A stretch of DNA of 64,000 bases, taken from Synechococcus sp. C9. Its GTDB lineage: Bacteria; Cyanobacteriota; Cyanobacteriia; Gloeomargaritales; Gloeomargaritaceae. Shown in pieces: positions 9,352-20,151 of this stretch. Numbering within the stretch: position 1 is the stretch's first letter; every line of letters begins with the position of its first letter. The notes beneath the pieces are model-generated. The model saw nothing but the letters and a program-made list of their open reading frames with translations. It was not told the origin of the DNA and made no database searches. The stretch is taken from the NCBI RefSeq assembly GCF_022984075.1, contig NZ_JALAAD010000001.1, positions 910,455-974,454 of the forward strand, in the 5' to 3' direction. The position numbers and the translations under genes were made by a program.

Positions 9352-11216
9352 GGCCGTTCGGAGATGGGATTGGGGGTGAGCATTGGGCGGGGACGGGGGA
9401 GGCTGGGCAGGGGTTGACTGAGGGCAGTGGCGGGAAGGCGGAGGTGTACCCGAGCGCCGTACAAAAGTAATTCCTCCAGGGTTTGCAAACGGGCGCGCCA
9501 GGTGGTCGTGCGGGTGAGGGTCTGCCAGGGTTGGGGGTACTGCCAGTGGTTCAAATCCGCGTCCAAATCCTTCAGGGCACTGCGGGCGGTGTGCCAATGG
9601 TCTGCGCTGGGGGTGTGCGCCAGTTGGGTGAGCGCCGCCCTCACCTGGGGTAGGGTTTGGGGGTTGGGGATGGTCAACTGTCCCTGTTGGCTTAAAAACT
9701 GCCATTCCCGTTCCTGGGCTTGGTAGCGGTGTAGGGCGTTGAGAAAGGGTTGCCGGTGGGGGAGGGGCACCGCCGGTTGTTGCAATCGGGGTTCCAAGTC
9801 CCCGTTGAGATGGGACATGGCGAACAGGGCATAACCGGGCCCCAGGCTACTGTTGCGGGTGGCTTGCACCTGGTCTAAAACGGCGGTGGGGGTCGTCCGC
9901 ATCAGGGAAATCCCCGGTAAAAACAGCACGGGAGCCGATACGGGCAGAGCCGGTTTGAACAAATCCTGCAACCCCTGGGTATCCTCAGCGTAGGACATCA
10001 GCACCACCATATCCACTGCTCCGGTCACCGCCCAGGTTTCCCAATCCTGTTGCAGGCGATAGAGGCGCGAGGGACGGGAATAGGCAAACACGGCCGTAGA
10101 TAAAACCAACTCCGGGCGGTGTTGTTTCACACGTTGGTTCACCGTCGTGACAAAATCCGTCACCTGCTGGGTGCGCCACGCCGTCCAGTCCTGCCATGCC
10201 GGTTGGTTGGGGGTCAGGGTCAGGGGGTCTATGCCAGTCAGTTGTTGATAAATTTGCCGGGAAGCCGCCCCGTAGCCGTAATGCACCCCGCCGCTTTGGA
10301 AGGGATAGCGGATGTAGTCCAGGTGGAGGCCATCCACGTCATAGCGGGTAACAATCTCCTCAAACAACCGCAGGAGGTATTCCCGTGCCTGGGGGTGGGC
10401 ATGGTCCAAAAACGGCTTGTCCTGGCGGGGGGGAATCACATTGCCCCGGTTGTCCCGGTTCGCCCACTCCGGGTACGCCGTCAGCACCGGCCCTAGGTAG
10501 TTGGCAGGCTGTCCCAACAGGGCATTGTGCCGTTGATTGCCCACCGCAAACACCCACACCCAGGGATGCAGTTCCATCTGCCGTTCCTTCGCCAATTTCA
10601 CCGCCACTGCCAAAGGGTCCCAACCCCGGGTCAAAGGATTCTGGGCTGGTGCCACCCGACTGGGGTAGATGGGATAACCCGCATTCACCGTCTCAAAAAA
10701 AACTAGATTCACCCCCGCCGCCCGCAGACGGTCAAAAATCGGCAGTAGCCCCGCCTCCGAACCCGCTTTCACAATCGTTTCCCGGTCCAGCCAGATCGCC
10801 CGTACCTCCGGTTTGGTCTGCGCCGCCAGTGCCGGATAGTTTTGCCAGAGCAGAGCCTGCGCCTGTAACCACTGACTCCGTGCCCATTCTCCCTGCCCCT
10901 GGGCGATCCAGCCGTCTAGGTGTCCGAGCACCGACTCCGCAAACGCAATCGCCTGCACCGTTCCCGCCACCGGTTGCTCCTGTTTTTGCATCTGCGCCAG
11001 GGTGACAATCGCCTGCACCCGTTCCACCAGTTCCCCTAACTGTTGCTTCATACGACGTAATTGAAACGTATTGACAGACCGGGGAATCGGACGGGCGGGC
11101 AGAATAAAATTCATCGGGTCTTGGGATTCCAAGGGGAGACCCCCATCCTGGGCAAGTGCCAAAGGCGACCAGGTCAAAGTAGTACCAGCGATGATCAAAC
11201 TGAGGAGCCGTCGCAC
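9348..11216 (-). CDS. GHL10-family (DUF187) glycoside hydrolase-like secreted protein
   Basis: 622 residues. A signal peptide MRRLLSLIIAGTTLTWSPLALA is clear. Residues ~60-120 are a helical domain; the TIM-barrel GHL10 domain starts at about 140 (EVRAIWLDRETIVKAG), with VNLVFFETVNAGYPIYPS, MELHPWVWVFAVGNQ and VDGLHLDYIRYPF, the family's hallmark strand ends. Members are putative glycosidases acting on surface or exopolysaccharide; no substrate is established here. The C-terminal ~120 residues are helical and proline rich. Followed with overlap by bcp. Confidence 0.88.
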   Translation of the reverse strand: MRRLLSLIIAGTTLTWSPLALAQDGGLPLESQDPMNFILPARPIPRSVNTFQLRRMKQQLGELVERVQAIVTLAQMQKQEQPVAGTVQAIAFAESVLGHLDGWIAQGQGEWARSQWLQAQALLWQNYPALAAQTKPEVRAIWLDRETIVKAGSEAGLLPIFDRLRAAGVNLVFFETVNAGYPIYPSRVAPAQNPLTRGWDPLAVAVKLAKERQMELHPWVWVFAVGNQRHNALLGQPANYLGPVLTAYPEWANRDNRGNVIPPRQDKPFLDHAHPQAREYLLRLFEEIVTRYDVDGLHLDYIRYPFQSGGVHYGYGAASRQIYQQLTGIDPLTLTPNQPAWQDWTAWRTQQVTDFVTTVNQRVKQHRPELVLSTAVFAYSRPSRLYRLQQDWETWAVTGAVDMVVLMSYAEDTQGLQDLFKPALPVSAPVLFLPGISLMRTTPTAVLDQVQATRNSSLGPGYALFAMSHLNGDLEPRLQQPAVPLPHRQPFLNALHRYQAQEREWQFLSQQGQLTIPNPQTLPQVRAALTQLAHTPSADHWHTARSALKDLDADLNHWQYPQPWQTLTRTTTWRARLQTLEELLLYGARVHLRLPATALSQPLPSLPRPRPMLTPNPISERP

Positions 11217-11391
11217 GGGAAATCACCCCACAATATGCAAACCTTTTGTGATTGTACGGTGTGCCTTGGGGGCAAGGCAAATCCCCTGTGGCATATTGAC
11301 AGCTTTGATAGACTAAAAACGGAAACTTTTTGTTTACAGAATAACTAACGAGGAAAAATAATCCCATCCCATTTCTGGCAGGTAAAAATCT

Positions 11392-12627
11392 ATGGAATGT
11401 CTTTACATTTTGGTCTTAAATGCCGGTTCCAGTAGTCAAAAAAGCTGTCTTTACCAATTACCTTTTGACCGCTTACCGGAGCATCCCCCAACCCCCTTAT
11501 GGCAAGCCCATATTGACTGGGGAAAAATTCCGGGGCAGGCGGCGATCAAAATTAAAACAAAATCGCAGACTCACACCCAGGAAATACCACTTACCTCCCG
11601 CCCAGAAGTCATGCGGTCAGTGCTTCATACCCTCATCTCCGGGGAATTAGCGGTGATCGAAAATTTCTCACAAATTAGCATCGCCGGACATCGGATTGTG
11701 CATGGGGGAACCAAATATCATTTACCCACCCTGATCACCCCAGCAGTGAAACAGGATATTACGGATTTAATTCCCCTTGCTCCTGCCCATCATCCCGCCC
11801 ATTTAGAGGGAATTACAGTTCTGCAAGAATTGCTCCCGAATTGCCACCAAGTGGCGGTTTTTGATACGGCTTTTCACCATGATTTACCCCTGTACGCCCA
11901 AGTGTATCCCATCCCCTATGAATGGTATGAAAAAGGGATTCGCCGTTATGGATTTCACGGGATTAATCATGAATACTGCGCCCAACGCACAGCCCAACTT
12001 TTAGGGCAACCATTGCAGGAATTAAAATTAGTTTGTTGTCACTTAGGAAATGGGGCTTCCCTGTGTGCGATTGCCGAAGGAAAAAGTGTGGATACCACGA
12101 TGGGATTTACCCCCTTGGAAGGGTTGATGATGGGTAGTCGTTCGGGTTCCATTGACCCTGGCATTATCCTGCATTGGTTGCGCCGTGAATCCCTGAATGG
12201 GGAGCAAATCAATCATCTTTTGAACCAAGAATCTGGATTAAAAGGAGTATCACAACTCACGGGGGATATGCGGCAGATTTTAGAAGCCAGATCGCAGGGA
12301 CATCCGGGGGCAACCTTAGCCTTTGATGTGTACATTCATCGGTTAACCCAATGTGTGGGGGCAATGGTGGCGAGTTTGGGCGGTTGTGATGCCCTAATTT
12401 TCACCGGTGGGGTGGGGGAAAATGCAACACCCGTGCGGGCTGAATTGTGTAACAAATTACGGTTTTTAGGCGTGGATTGTGACCCGGAAAAGAATCAAAA
12501 GCGGGGTGAGGATCGGGATATTAGCACCCCCAATTCGGCGATCCGGATTTTCGTGATTGCCGCTGAAGAAGATTGGGCGATTGCTCAAACCTGTTGGCGG
12601 TTGATGATGAATCACAAAGTCTCTTGA
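11392..12627 (+). CDS. ackA: Acetate kinase
   Basis: 411 residues. Motifs: LVLNAGSSSQKS at the N-terminus, GHRIVHGG near 100, VFDTAFHHDLP near 157, RRYGFHGINHEY near 185 and the ATP-site GGVGENATPVR near 340. It interconverts acetate + ATP and acetyl phosphate + ADP, for acetate overflow or fermentation. No pta gene is adjacent. The divergent GHL10 gene lies about 175 bp upstream. Confidence 0.95.
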   Translation: MECLYILVLNAGSSSQKSCLYQLPFDRLPEHPPTPLWQAHIDWGKIPGQAAIKIKTKSQTHTQEIPLTSRPEVMRSVLHTLISGELAVIENFSQISIAGHRIVHGGTKYHLPTLITPAVKQDITDLIPLAPAHHPAHLEGITVLQELLPNCHQVAVFDTAFHHDLPLYAQVYPIPYEWYEKGIRRYGFHGINHEYCAQRTAQLLGQPLQELKLVCCHLGNGASLCAIAEGKSVDTTMGFTPLEGLMMGSRSGSIDPGIILHWLRRESLNGEQINHLLNQESGLKGVSQLTGDMRQILEARSQGHPGATLAFDVYIHRLTQCVGAMVASLGGCDALIFTGGVGENATPVRAELCNKLRFLGVDCDPEKNQKRGEDRDISTPNSAIRIFVIAAEEDWAIAQTCWRLMMNHKVS

Positions 12628-12706
12628 AATAATCCCAATTAAAGGTTATGGGCTTGCATAAAAATTATAGATTTTCTCGGTGGTCATCACCCGATGTAAT
12701 CCTTAC

Positions 12707-12788
12707 TATCGCAGTCCTCAATGAGAATGGAACAGGGGTTGCAGAGGGACATCCCCGCCCTTGGTTCTGGGGAATTTTTGTTTGTCAG
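12707..12788. mobile_element. Decayed family B MITE between ackA and nblA
   Basis: Starts TATCGCAGTCCTCAATGAGAA and keeps the core (GTTGCAGAGGGACATCCCCGCCCTTGG), but the right end is lost. Just downstream, CGGGCT/AGCCCG forms a small hairpin (about 12794-12816) without a T run. The rest of 12628-13050 holds the nblA promoter region, with no gene that I can see. Confidence 0.6.
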
Positions 12789-13050
12789 GCGAACGGGCTT
12801 GAGATGACCTAGCCCGAAACCCCGTTCCTTCCTTGGCAATTGTCAACAACCTGGGGGGATTCTCAATAGCTGTGAAGGATAGCCGGTAAATGGTTTGCTG
12901 TGAACAGTTCTCCCCCTGGTACTACTGGTAAATACCATCTAACCCGGTTTCGGACTCCTCACCTGGCACTCTGTCAAGAAATCGTTTATATTTCTTAACT
13001 AAGTGTCATAATTAGTTACCGGCACAGTTCGTTACCCAGAGGAGGTACAG

Positions 13051-13239
13051 ATGGATCAGCCGATTGAGTTGTCCTTAGAGCAGGAGTTTAGTCTCCGTTC
13101 GTTTGAAACCCAAGTGCAGCAGATGAGTCGGGAGCAAGCCCAGGAGTTTCTGGTCAAGCTTTACCACCAGATGTTGCTCAAGGAGAAGATGTACCAACAT
13201 TTTCTCAAGTTTCAGTGGGGCTTAGAGCCTGGGGTTTAA
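13051..13239 (+). CDS. nblA: NblA, phycobilisome degradation adaptor
   Basis: 62 residues, the standard NblA size, with ELSLEQEFSLRSFETQVQ, SREQAQEFLVKLYHQML and MYQHFLKFQWGLEPG, all conserved across NblA proteins. NblA binds phycobiliproteins and delivers phycobilisomes to the Clp protease under nitrogen or sulfur starvation. A strong SD (GAGGAGG) lies 7-8 bp before the ATG. The 400-bp upstream region presumably carries starvation-responsive control; I found no clean GTA-N8-TAC NtcA site. Confidence 0.95.
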   Translation: MDQPIELSLEQEFSLRSFETQVQQMSREQAQEFLVKLYHQMLLKEKMYQHFLKFQWGLEPGV

Positions 13240-13352
13240 CATGGGTTGCCGCGGTTTCCTGTCGGGTTCCCCAGAGGGGGAATGGGGCTGGGAGTCGGCG
13301 GAACCTAGCTCAGAATGTTTACAATTGAACATACTGGGTTGCTATTAAATGT

Positions 13353-14987
13353 GTGTCCGAAGGTAAATTTGCGACGATTACGGAAGCGTTGGCGGCTCTG
13401 CGGGCGGGTAAAGTTATTGTTGTAGTGGATGACGAACAGCGGGAGAACGAGGGGGATTTGATCTGCGCCGCCCAGTTTGCCACCCCCAGCGTGATCAATT
13501 TTATGGCGGTGGAGGCACGGGGGTTAATCTGTCTGGCGTTGACGGGGGAGCGGCTGGATGAATTGCAGTTGCCCCTGATGGTGAGCAACAACACGGACAG
13601 CAATCAGACGGCGTTTACGGTGAGCATTGATGCGTCGTCGGCGTTGGGAGTGACGACGGGGATTTCGGCGGAAGACCGGGCACGCACGATTCAGGCGGTA
13701 CTGGACCCGAAAACCCGCCCGGAGGATTTGCGGCGACCGGGGCACGTGTTTCCGATTCGGGCGAAAGCGGGGGGAGTCCTGGAGCGGGCAGGGCATACGG
13801 AGGCGGCGGTGGATTTGGCGAGATTGGCGGGGTTGCTCCCGGCGGGGGTGATCTGCGAAATCCAAAACCCGGATGGTTCGATGGCGCGCCTGCCGGATTT
13901 GTTTGCCTATGCCCGCAAGCACAATTTATTAATCATTAGCATTGCGGATTTGATCCAGTATCGGTTGCACCATGAGCGGTTTGTGGTGCGGCAGACGGTG
14001 GCGGAGTTGCCGACGGAATTTGGGCATTTTCACATCTATGGCTATCGCAACCAGCGGGACGGGTCGGAGCACGTGGCGATTGTCAAGGGCGACCCCAGCC
14101 AATTTGCCCAACAGCCGGTGCTGGTGCGGGTGCATTCGGAATGTCTGACCGGGGATGCGCTGGGTTCCTTGCGCTGTGATTGTCGGCGGCAGTTGCAATC
14201 GGCACTCAAGATGATTGAATACGCCGGGCAGGGGGTGGTGGTGTACCTGCGCCAGGAGGGGCGGGGGATTGGGTTGCTCAACAAACTCAAAGCCTATGCG
14301 TTGCAGGATCAGGGGTTTGACACGGTGGAAGCCAATGAAAAATTGGGGTTTCCGGCGGATTTACGCAACTATGGGGTGGGGGCGCAAATTCTCCACGATT
14401 TGGGGGTGAGCCAGATTCGTCTGATTACCAACAACCCCCGGAAAATTGCCGGACTGCGGGGCTATGGGCTAACGGTGGTGGAGCGGGTGCCCCTGATGGT
14501 GGAAATCAATCATTACAATTTGGACTATCTCACCACCAAGGCGGACAAACTGGGGCATTTGTTACTCCAAACCTATTTGCTCACCCTGGCACTGCACTGG
14601 CGACAGCCCCCCGACCCTACGGAACGTTACACCTACCTGGAAAAACTGCGGCATCTGGCGGCACGTAACGACCTCCATGTGCGGGAAGTGAACCGTCCGG
14701 TAGCACGAGCCGTATTTGACCAGGCAGAATTGATTGTGCATTTGGGGTTTGACCAGCCGGGACTCGCCCCCCCGGATTGGTACCAGCAGGCGGAACACCC
14801 CTATACCCAGGCGATGAAAACCGTTTTGGCACAAGTATCCCACTGGTCGGGGCTGGCGGCGCTGGAATTTCTGCTGGCTACGGGCACCGACCCGCTGTTA
14901 AACCTGCAGGTGCAGTTGGACCGCCGTCCCTACCCCACGGACGCACCCCTCACCACCCAGGTCATTTATCGCTGGGGGTTTGAATAA
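13353..14987 (+). CDS. ribBA: Bifunctional DHBP synthase / GTP cyclohydrolase II (riboflavin synthesis)
   Basis: 544 residues with a GTG start. The N-terminal DHBP synthase domain has [14 protein letters not shown] near 28 and the [14 protein letters not shown] motif near 150. The GTP cyclohydrolase II domain begins at about 205, with the zinc-binding [20 protein letters not shown] near 256 and RQEGRGIGL near 298. It supplies both branches of riboflavin/FMN/FAD synthesis. About 125 residues follow the GCH II domain, a C-terminal extension common in cyanobacterial RibBA and of unknown role. Overlaps the convergent mnmA by 26 bp. Confidence 0.95.
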   Translation: MSEGKFATITEALAALRAGKVIVVVDDEQRENEGDLICAAQFATPSVINFMAVEARGLICLALTGERLDELQLPLMVSNNTDSNQTAFTVSIDASSALGVTTGISAEDRARTIQAVLDPKTRPEDLRRPGHVFPIRAKAGGVLERAGHTEAAVDLARLAGLLPAGVICEIQNPDGSMARLPDLFAYARKHNLLIISIADLIQYRLHHERFVVRQTVAELPTEFGHFHIYGYRNQRDGSEHVAIVKGDPSQFAQQPVLVRVHSECLTGDALGSLRCDCRRQLQSALKMIEYAGQGVVVYLRQEGRGIGLLNKLKAYALQDQGFDTVEANEKLGFPADLRNYGVGAQILHDLGVSQIRLITNNPRKIAGLRGYGLTVVERVPLMVEINHYNLDYLTTKADKLGHLLLQTYLLTLALHWRQPPDPTERYTYLEKLRHLAARNDLHVREVNRPVARAVFDQAELIVHLGFDQPGLAPPDWYQQAEHPYTQAMKTVLAQVSHWSGLAALEFLLATGTDPLLNLQVQLDRRPYPTDAPLTTQVIYRWGFE

Positions 14988-16029
14988 TCCCACCGCCGAG
15001 CAGGACATCGTTCTGATAAAATACAGCGGCTTGCCCCGGTGTAACGCCAAATTGGGGCGTGGCAAACGTGACCTGTACCCGGTCTGTATCGGTAGGAATC
15101 ACCCAGCAATCCACCGCCAGGGCTTGGTAACGGATTTGCACCTGGGCGGGAATGGGCGTGGTGGGCGGAGCCATGCTCACCCAATTCAGACGGTCAACCT
15201 GGCATCCCGCTGACAGGGCTTCCTCCCGGGAACCGACAATCACCCGGTTATGCGCCGCATCCAACGCCAGGACGTACAGGGGTTCGGGGGCGGCAATCCC
15301 CAGCCCTCGCCGTTGCCCCACCGTGTAATGATGGATGCCCGTGTGCTGTCCCAACACCTGCCCTTGCCGGTTGACAATCTCCCCCGGTTGGGTGGGCAAA
15401 TAGCGGTCCAAAAACGCCTGCATCGAGCCGTGCGCTTCCACCAGACACAAATCCTGACTTTCCGGTTTGGTCGCCGTCGCCAGCCCATAGCGAGCCGCCA
15501 GTTCCCGGGTTTGGGTTTTGGTGTATTCCCCCAGGGGAAATAGGGTCGCCGCCAACAGGTCTTGGGTCAGGGTGTAGAGAAAATAGGACTGGTCTTTAGT
15601 GCGATCCACCGCCCGGCGCAGTTCGTAGCGTTCGGTCACAGGGTTATAGGTAATGCGGGCGTAATGACCCGTCGCAATTTGGTCAATGCCCCAGGTGGTT
15701 TGAGCGTACTGCAACATCGGGGCAAACTTCACCCAGCGGTTGCACTGGGAGCAGGGCAGGGGGGTAATGCCTTGACCATAGCCCGCCACCAGGTAATCCA
15801 TGATGTGTCCCCGGAAGACCTCCCGCATATCCACCACGTGATGGGGAATGTTAAGTTGTTCACAAATCCGGGCGGCATCCACCATCCCCTCGCTACAGCA
15901 CTGCCCCTTCCCCGGCATCAACCAAAGGGTCACGCCGATCACCTCATACCCCTGTGCCACCAAACAAGCCGCCGCTGTGGAGCTATCCACCCCCCCCGAC
16001 AGACCGACCACCACCCGTTTTCCTGCCAT
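14962..16029 (-). CDS. mnmA: tRNA-specific 2-thiouridylase
   Basis: 355 residues. The PP-loop [12 protein letters not shown] is at the N-terminus; the catalytic cysteine lies in [11 protein letters not shown] near 100 and the second in [12 protein letters not shown] near 196; [14 protein letters not shown] is the conserved C-terminal-domain entry. MnmA thiolates U34 of tRNA-Lys, -Glu and -Gln. Convergent with ribBA. Confidence 0.95.
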   Translation of the reverse strand: MAGKRVVVGLSGGVDSSTAAACLVAQGYEVIGVTLWLMPGKGQCCSEGMVDAARICEQLNIPHHVVDMREVFRGHIMDYLVAGYGQGITPLPCSQCNRWVKFAPMLQYAQTTWGIDQIATGHYARITYNPVTERYELRRAVDRTKDQSYFLYTLTQDLLAATLFPLGEYTKTQTRELAARYGLATATKPESQDLCLVEAHGSMQAFLDRYLPTQPGEIVNRQGQVLGQHTGIHHYTVGQRRGLGIAAPEPLYVLALDAAHNRVIVGSREEALSAGCQVDRLNWVSMAPPTTPIPAQVQIRYQALAVDCWVIPTDTDRVQVTFATPQFGVTPGQAAVFYQNDVLLGGGIIQTPSDK

Positions 16030-16187
16030 GTACCCTGATCCCCGCCCCGCAATCGCTCAATGAAACGTGATCAATTTTCAGCCACATGAGAATCTCGCCA
16101 TTGATCATTATGACAAATCATGACCAAGCGGTACCTGGATCGTTTTTGGGCAATTGCATGGGAATTGTGAGCGAAACTTTGCTACTT

Positions 16188-16298
16188 GGGCACCTCTATT
16201 TATTTGAAACAATCGAAGGTTATCTCGCTGAAATGCTGATACCATCGAAAACCAAAGGCGGGGGATACCCCCTGCGACCTAATTTTTAGAAGTGCCCT
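16188..16298. mobile_element. Family A MITE
   Basis: 111 bp, GGGCACCTCTATT... to ...TTAGAAGTGCCCT, inverted relative to the other copies. It belongs to a subtype with GCGAGATAACCTTC near one end, like the copies at 790 and 37515. A 67-residue open frame crossing it (16086-16289) is not credible as a gene. Confidence 0.8.
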
Positions 16299-16504
16299 AC
16301 TTAAAATCCTATGCTTAGAAAGTTAATGCTTAAAAAAGTCAGGGATCACCGAGTACCGCTCTGGTTTTGCCGCATTGCTGTTGGCAGTCAGCGATAGATG
16401 GTTTCGAGAGAATACCGATGTTACACCCCTACGCTCCTAAGATGGGTGATGCCACCCCCCGCAAACCGCTGGGCTTTACCATACACTGATAGTATTTCAG
16501 GGTC

Positions 16505-17944
16505 TTGACCGTGACCGATACCACCCTAGCCGGACGCTATCACATTCTCAAACCCCTGGGCAGTGGCGGGTTCGGGCATACCTTTTTGGCTGAGGATTTG
16601 TTTTTACCCGGTCATCCCCGCTGTGTGGTCAAACAACTCCAGCCCCAGTCCACCAATTCCCAAGTCATGGAGGTGGCACGGCGGTTATTCAACCGGGAGG
16701 CGGAAGTGCTGTACCAACTGGGTTCGACGGTCAACCGCATTCCCCGCCTGCTGGCGCACTTTGAGCAGGACAAGGATTTTTACCTGGTGCAGGAATTTGT
16801 GGAGGGGCACGACCTCAGCCACGAACTCACCCCTGGCAAAAAATACCCGGAGGTTTGGGTCAAACAACTGCTTTTGGATGTGTTGGAAGTCCTCAGCCAG
16901 GTACATCAGCGCAACATTGTCCACCGGGATATTAAACCCGCCAACCTCATGCGCCGCCAATCCGACCAGCACATTGTCCTGATTGATTTCGGGGCGGTGA
17001 AGGAAGTGGGTACCCTGATCGCTGATGGGAAAGGGGAAACCGCCATCGGCACCCAGATTGGCACCCGGGGTTATATGCCCATCGAACAATTTCGGGGACA
17101 ACCCCGCCTGAGTAGCGACGTGTATGCGGTGGGGGTGGTGGCGATTCAAGCCCTGACCGGTTTACCCCCCAGCCAAATGGAGGACTACGATACGGGGGAA
17201 TTGAAGTGGCAACCCTACGCCCAAATCAGTCCCGGCTTGCAAACGGTATTGGCAAAAATGGTACACCCGGACTGGCGGCAACGGTATCCCAGTGCGGTGG
17301 AAGCCCTGCGAGCCGTTCAGGAACTCTCCACCGCCGCTACCGCCCCAGCCACCCAACCCATGACCCCTAAAGGGGTTGCCCCGACCGTTGCCCTGACTGA
17401 ACCCGCTCCCCGACCCAGCCCCGTTGCCACCCCGACCCGTTCCTCGGGGATTCCCTGGATTGTCTGGCTATTTGGCGGCATGGGATTTGTGGGACTCGCC
17501 TTTGTGGGATTGATTTTTTTCGTAGCACTCACCGATACGAGTACGGATACCCCATCCCCATCGGAACCCCAGGCATCCCCCAGCCCCACCACCCAAAACA
17601 ACCAACCCCCCCGCCCCACCTCACCCGCAAACACGGGGGATTTATTCGGTGCCATTGCCTACAACAGTGAGGACGGTACCTATGGGTATGGGTACAATTT
17701 TCCCGACCGTGCCAGTGCGGAAGCTCGGGCGATCCAGGAATGCGAACGGGCGTCCCAGGGCAAAACCTGTGAAGTGTTGGTCTGGTTCCGGAATGCCTGC
17801 GGTGCCCTTGCCAAGGATGGGCGCAATAATGCGGGCAGTGGTTGGGGGGAAACCCGGGAACTCGCCCAAAAAGAAGCGGTCGCCTCCTGTCGCAGTATCG
17901 GGGGGGCGGATTGTGCGGTGGTGGAAACCATCTGTGCCCAATAA
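16505..17944 (+). CDS. Membrane-anchored Ser/Thr protein kinase with C-terminal DUF4189 domain
   Basis: 479 residues. Kinase domain ~10-275: glycine loop LGSGGFGHTFLAED, VAIK-like lysine in CVVKQL, catalytic loop IVHRDIKPANLM and DFGAVKE; GTRGYMPIEQF is the activation segment. A Pro/Thr-rich linker, one membrane helix (~318-340) and another Pro-rich linker follow, then ~380-479 DUF4189 with six cysteines, presumably outside the membrane. This is the SpkC/SpkF-like cyanobacterial layout: cytosolic kinase linked to an external sensor. The start is TTG at 16505 or GTG at 16511; no ATG is near. Confidence 0.9.
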   Translation: MTVTDTTLAGRYHILKPLGSGGFGHTFLAEDLFLPGHPRCVVKQLQPQSTNSQVMEVARRLFNREAEVLYQLGSTVNRIPRLLAHFEQDKDFYLVQEFVEGHDLSHELTPGKKYPEVWVKQLLLDVLEVLSQVHQRNIVHRDIKPANLMRRQSDQHIVLIDFGAVKEVGTLIADGKGETAIGTQIGTRGYMPIEQFRGQPRLSSDVYAVGVVAIQALTGLPPSQMEDYDTGELKWQPYAQISPGLQTVLAKMVHPDWRQRYPSAVEALRAVQELSTAATAPATQPMTPKGVAPTVALTEPAPRPSPVATPTRSSGIPWIVWLFGGMGFVGLAFVGLIFFVALTDTSTDTPSPSEPQASPSPTTQNNQPPRPTSPANTGDLFGAIAYNSEDGTYGYGYNFPDRASAEARAIQECERASQGKTCEVLVWFRNACGALAKDGRNNAGSGWGETRELAQKEAVASCRSIGGADCAVVETICAQ

Positions 17945-17972
17945 CCCGGGCAACTGCCGTATCAATTCCGTA

Positions 17973-18122
17973 TATCGCAATCCTACTTGATTAAGGACGG
18001 GGCGGTGCCCTGCGACGAGCAGTGAGGAGTAAGGAGTGAGAAGCGAGAAGTGAGATTCCCTAGAACCAGGACGGGGCGGTGCCCCTGCAACCACTTTTGT
18101 AAACTCAATGAGGATGGCTATG
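17973..18122. repeat. Two family B fragments flanking a purine-rich simple repeat
   Basis: Starts TATATCGCAATCCTACTTGATT, then a shortened core GGACGGGGCGGTGCCCTGCGAC. A purine-rich stretch follows at 18018-18056 built of GTGAGAAG/GAGTAAG-like units. A second core (AGAACCAGGACGGGGCGGTG) ends near GAGGATGGCTATGG. Apparently a partial duplication of one element. Confidence 0.6.
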
Positions 18123-18214
18123 GAAATAGTGAATTAATAATATAACTATGAGGGGAACTGCCTGAACGTGTCCCCCTATGTGTATGATAGGTACGCAACC
18201 TGCGAGAATAGCCC

Positions 18215-19648
18215 ATGCGAATTTTATTTGTGGCTGCCGAAGCCCATCCCATTGCGAAAGTGGGTGGTATGGCGGATGTGGTGGGGGTGTTACCCAAAGT
18301 CCTAAAGAAATTGGGGCATGATGTGCGGGTCTTTTTGCCCTACTATGGGTTTCTGCCGGAAAAATTGCCCATCCCCAGCACCCCCATCTGGCAGGGGTAT
18401 GCCATGTTTCAGTATTTTCAAGTGTACGAAACCCGCTTGCCCGATAGCGATGTCCCCCTGTACCTATTCGGTCATCCCGCCTTTTTACCCAAACGCATCT
18501 ACTACGGGGAGGACGAGGACTGGCGGTTTACCCTATTTGCCAACGGTGCCGCCGAATTTGCCTGGAACTATTGGAAACCCAATATCATCCACTGCCATGA
18601 TTGGCACACGGGCATGATCCCGGTCTGGATGCACCAATCCCCGGACATTACCACCGTCTTTACCATTCATAATCTGGCGTACCAAGGTCCCTGGCGGTGG
18701 AAATTGGAGGGCATGACCTGGTGTCCCTGGTATATGCAAGGGCACAATGTGATGGCGGCTGCGGTGCAATTTGCCGACAAAGTAAATACGGTTTCCCCGA
18801 ATTATGCCCGACAAATTCGTTTGCCGGAATATGGGGAAAATTTGGATGGTCTATTGCGCTTTTTAGGGGACAAGGTGACGGGGATTTTGAATGGCATTGA
18901 CCCGGAGATTTTCAACCCGGAAACCGACCCCCACATCCGCCAAAATTATAACGCAGACACCCTGGATTTGCGGATAGCCAATAAGCTGGCTTTGCAGGAG
19001 GAGGTAGGTTTAGAAATAGACCGCAATAAATTTTTGGTGGGGATGGTAACCCGCTTGGTGGAGCAGAAAGGTCTGGATTTACTCCTGCAAATTTTAGACC
19101 GGTTTCTCGCCTACACGGACACCCAATTTGTGATTATGGGTACCGGGGAACGGTATTACGAAACCCAGCTATGGCAGGTGGCTTCCCGTTATCCGGGGCG
19201 GGTATCGGCGCAGATTTTATTCAACGACCCCCTAGCCCGCCGGTTGTATGCGGGGAGTGATGCGTTTGTCATGCCCTCCCGTTTTGAACCCTGTGGGATC
19301 AGCCAGATGATTGCCCTGCGGTATGGTTCGGTGCCGGTTGTGCGGCGTACGGGCGGCTTGGTGGATACGGTGTTTCACCACGACCCGGTGGCTGGCACGG
19401 GCAATGGCTATTGTTTTGACCGCTACGAACCCCTGGACTTTTATACCTGCCTGGTGCGGGCGTGGGAGGGATACCACTATCGGCGGGAATGGCAAGCCCT
19501 GCAAAAACGGGGGATGGCGGCACAGTACACCTGGGAACAGTCCGCCCGGGAATACCATGCGCTGTACAATTCCATCTACGGTTTGCCCCCCACCCACGGT
19601 CTGCCGGAGACAGCGACGGAACGGGAACCGGTGGCGGTTTCAGGATAA
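18215..19648 (+). CDS. glgA: Glycogen (starch) synthase
   Basis: 477 residues, GT5 family. The ADP-glucose loop [10 protein letters not shown] is near residue 15, [11 protein letters not shown] near 128, and the C-terminal GT-B site [18 protein letters not shown] near 355 has the catalytic glutamate. It elongates alpha-1,4-glucan from ADP-glucose, the main carbon reserve in cyanobacteria. The gene stands alone. A TCCCCC/GGGGGA hairpin about 20 bp after the stop may help termination but has no T run directly after it. Confidence 0.95.
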   Translation: MRILFVAAEAHPIAKVGGMADVVGVLPKVLKKLGHDVRVFLPYYGFLPEKLPIPSTPIWQGYAMFQYFQVYETRLPDSDVPLYLFGHPAFLPKRIYYGEDEDWRFTLFANGAAEFAWNYWKPNIIHCHDWHTGMIPVWMHQSPDITTVFTIHNLAYQGPWRWKLEGMTWCPWYMQGHNVMAAAVQFADKVNTVSPNYARQIRLPEYGENLDGLLRFLGDKVTGILNGIDPEIFNPETDPHIRQNYNADTLDLRIANKLALQEEVGLEIDRNKFLVGMVTRLVEQKGLDLLLQILDRFLAYTDTQFVIMGTGERYYETQLWQVASRYPGRVSAQILFNDPLARRLYAGSDAFVMPSRFEPCGISQMIALRYGSVPVVRRTGGLVDTVFHHDPVAGTGNGYCFDRYEPLDFYTCLVRAWEGYHYRREWQALQKRGMAAQYTWEQSAREYHALYNSIYGLPPTHGLPETATEREPVAVSG

Positions 19649-19740
19649 AACGGGCATATCTGGGAAAAGGTTGCTCCCCCGAAACCCCAGGGGGATGGAT
19701 GTTCCCAGGCGTTTTTGTGAATATTAATTAATGAATTAAT

Positions 19741-19933
19741 GGGCACTTCCAAAGATAGGTCACAGGAGCAGTGCCCCCGTCATTGCTTCTGGGAAATTTC
19801 TGTTTGTTAATCAATGGCACCTCTATCAATTCAAAGTTAACGGTCACAGGGCACCGCCCCGCCCTTGGTTCTGGGTAATACGGGCATTCCCACGATGAGA
19901 TTGATGATTGGTTCAAATAAATAGAGGTTCCCT
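19741..19933. mobile_element. Family A MITEs, one partial and one complete, in tandem
   Basis: A partial copy (GGGCACTTCCAAAGATAGG..., 19741-19815) is followed by a complete copy GGCACCTCTATCAATTC... to ...AAATAGAGGTTCCCT (19816-19933). The complete copy has the GGGCATTCCCACGATG segment that marks the common subtype. Confidence 0.75.
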
Positions 19934-20006
19934 CAAATTAGGATGGCACTCTAACCACGGAATTACCCATATCTAAGCGTAATCCAATGGGATGGCGTTA
20001 GAAAAA

Positions 20007-20105
20007 TTAATTGCGTTTGTACTGCATATAAGCCGCCATGAACAAGCCTGCCAGCGTCACCGGCACCAATCCCAAAACAATACTGAGCACCAAGGGTTCA
20101 ACCAT
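20007..20105 (-). CDS. petG: Cytochrome b6f complex subunit PetG
   Basis: A 32-residue single-helix protein, [20 protein letters not shown] then [12 protein letters not shown]. The MVEPL start, the VTLAGLF centre and the QYKR end are the PetG signature. It is a small subunit needed for assembly of the b6f complex in the thylakoid membrane. Divergent from cobS, 46 bp away, so both promoters share that gap and part of the flanking sequence. Confidence 0.93.
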   Translation of the reverse strand: MVEPLVLSIVLGLVPVTLAGLFMAAYMQYKRN

Positions 20106-20151
20106 GTTTTTAACCTGTTAGGGTGAAAGCGTTCAGGATAATTTTAGCGCA

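Noticed and set aside
12918-12945. Possible NtcA site upstream of nblA (GTA...TAC)
   Set aside because: The spacing is GTA-N11-TAC, not GTA-N8-TAC, and no other good match is near.
12951-12965. ACTCCTCAC motif resembling the Yfr1 sRNA core
   Set aside because: The following bases (CTGG) do not match the Yfr1 core, and the flanking hairpins are missing.
13260-13300. Terminator after nblA
   Set aside because: TTCCCC/GGGGAA can pair but no T run follows; may only be a hairpin.
16086-16289. 67-residue open frame upstream of the Ser/Thr kinase
   Set aside because: More than half of it is the family A MITE read through; no SD and no family.
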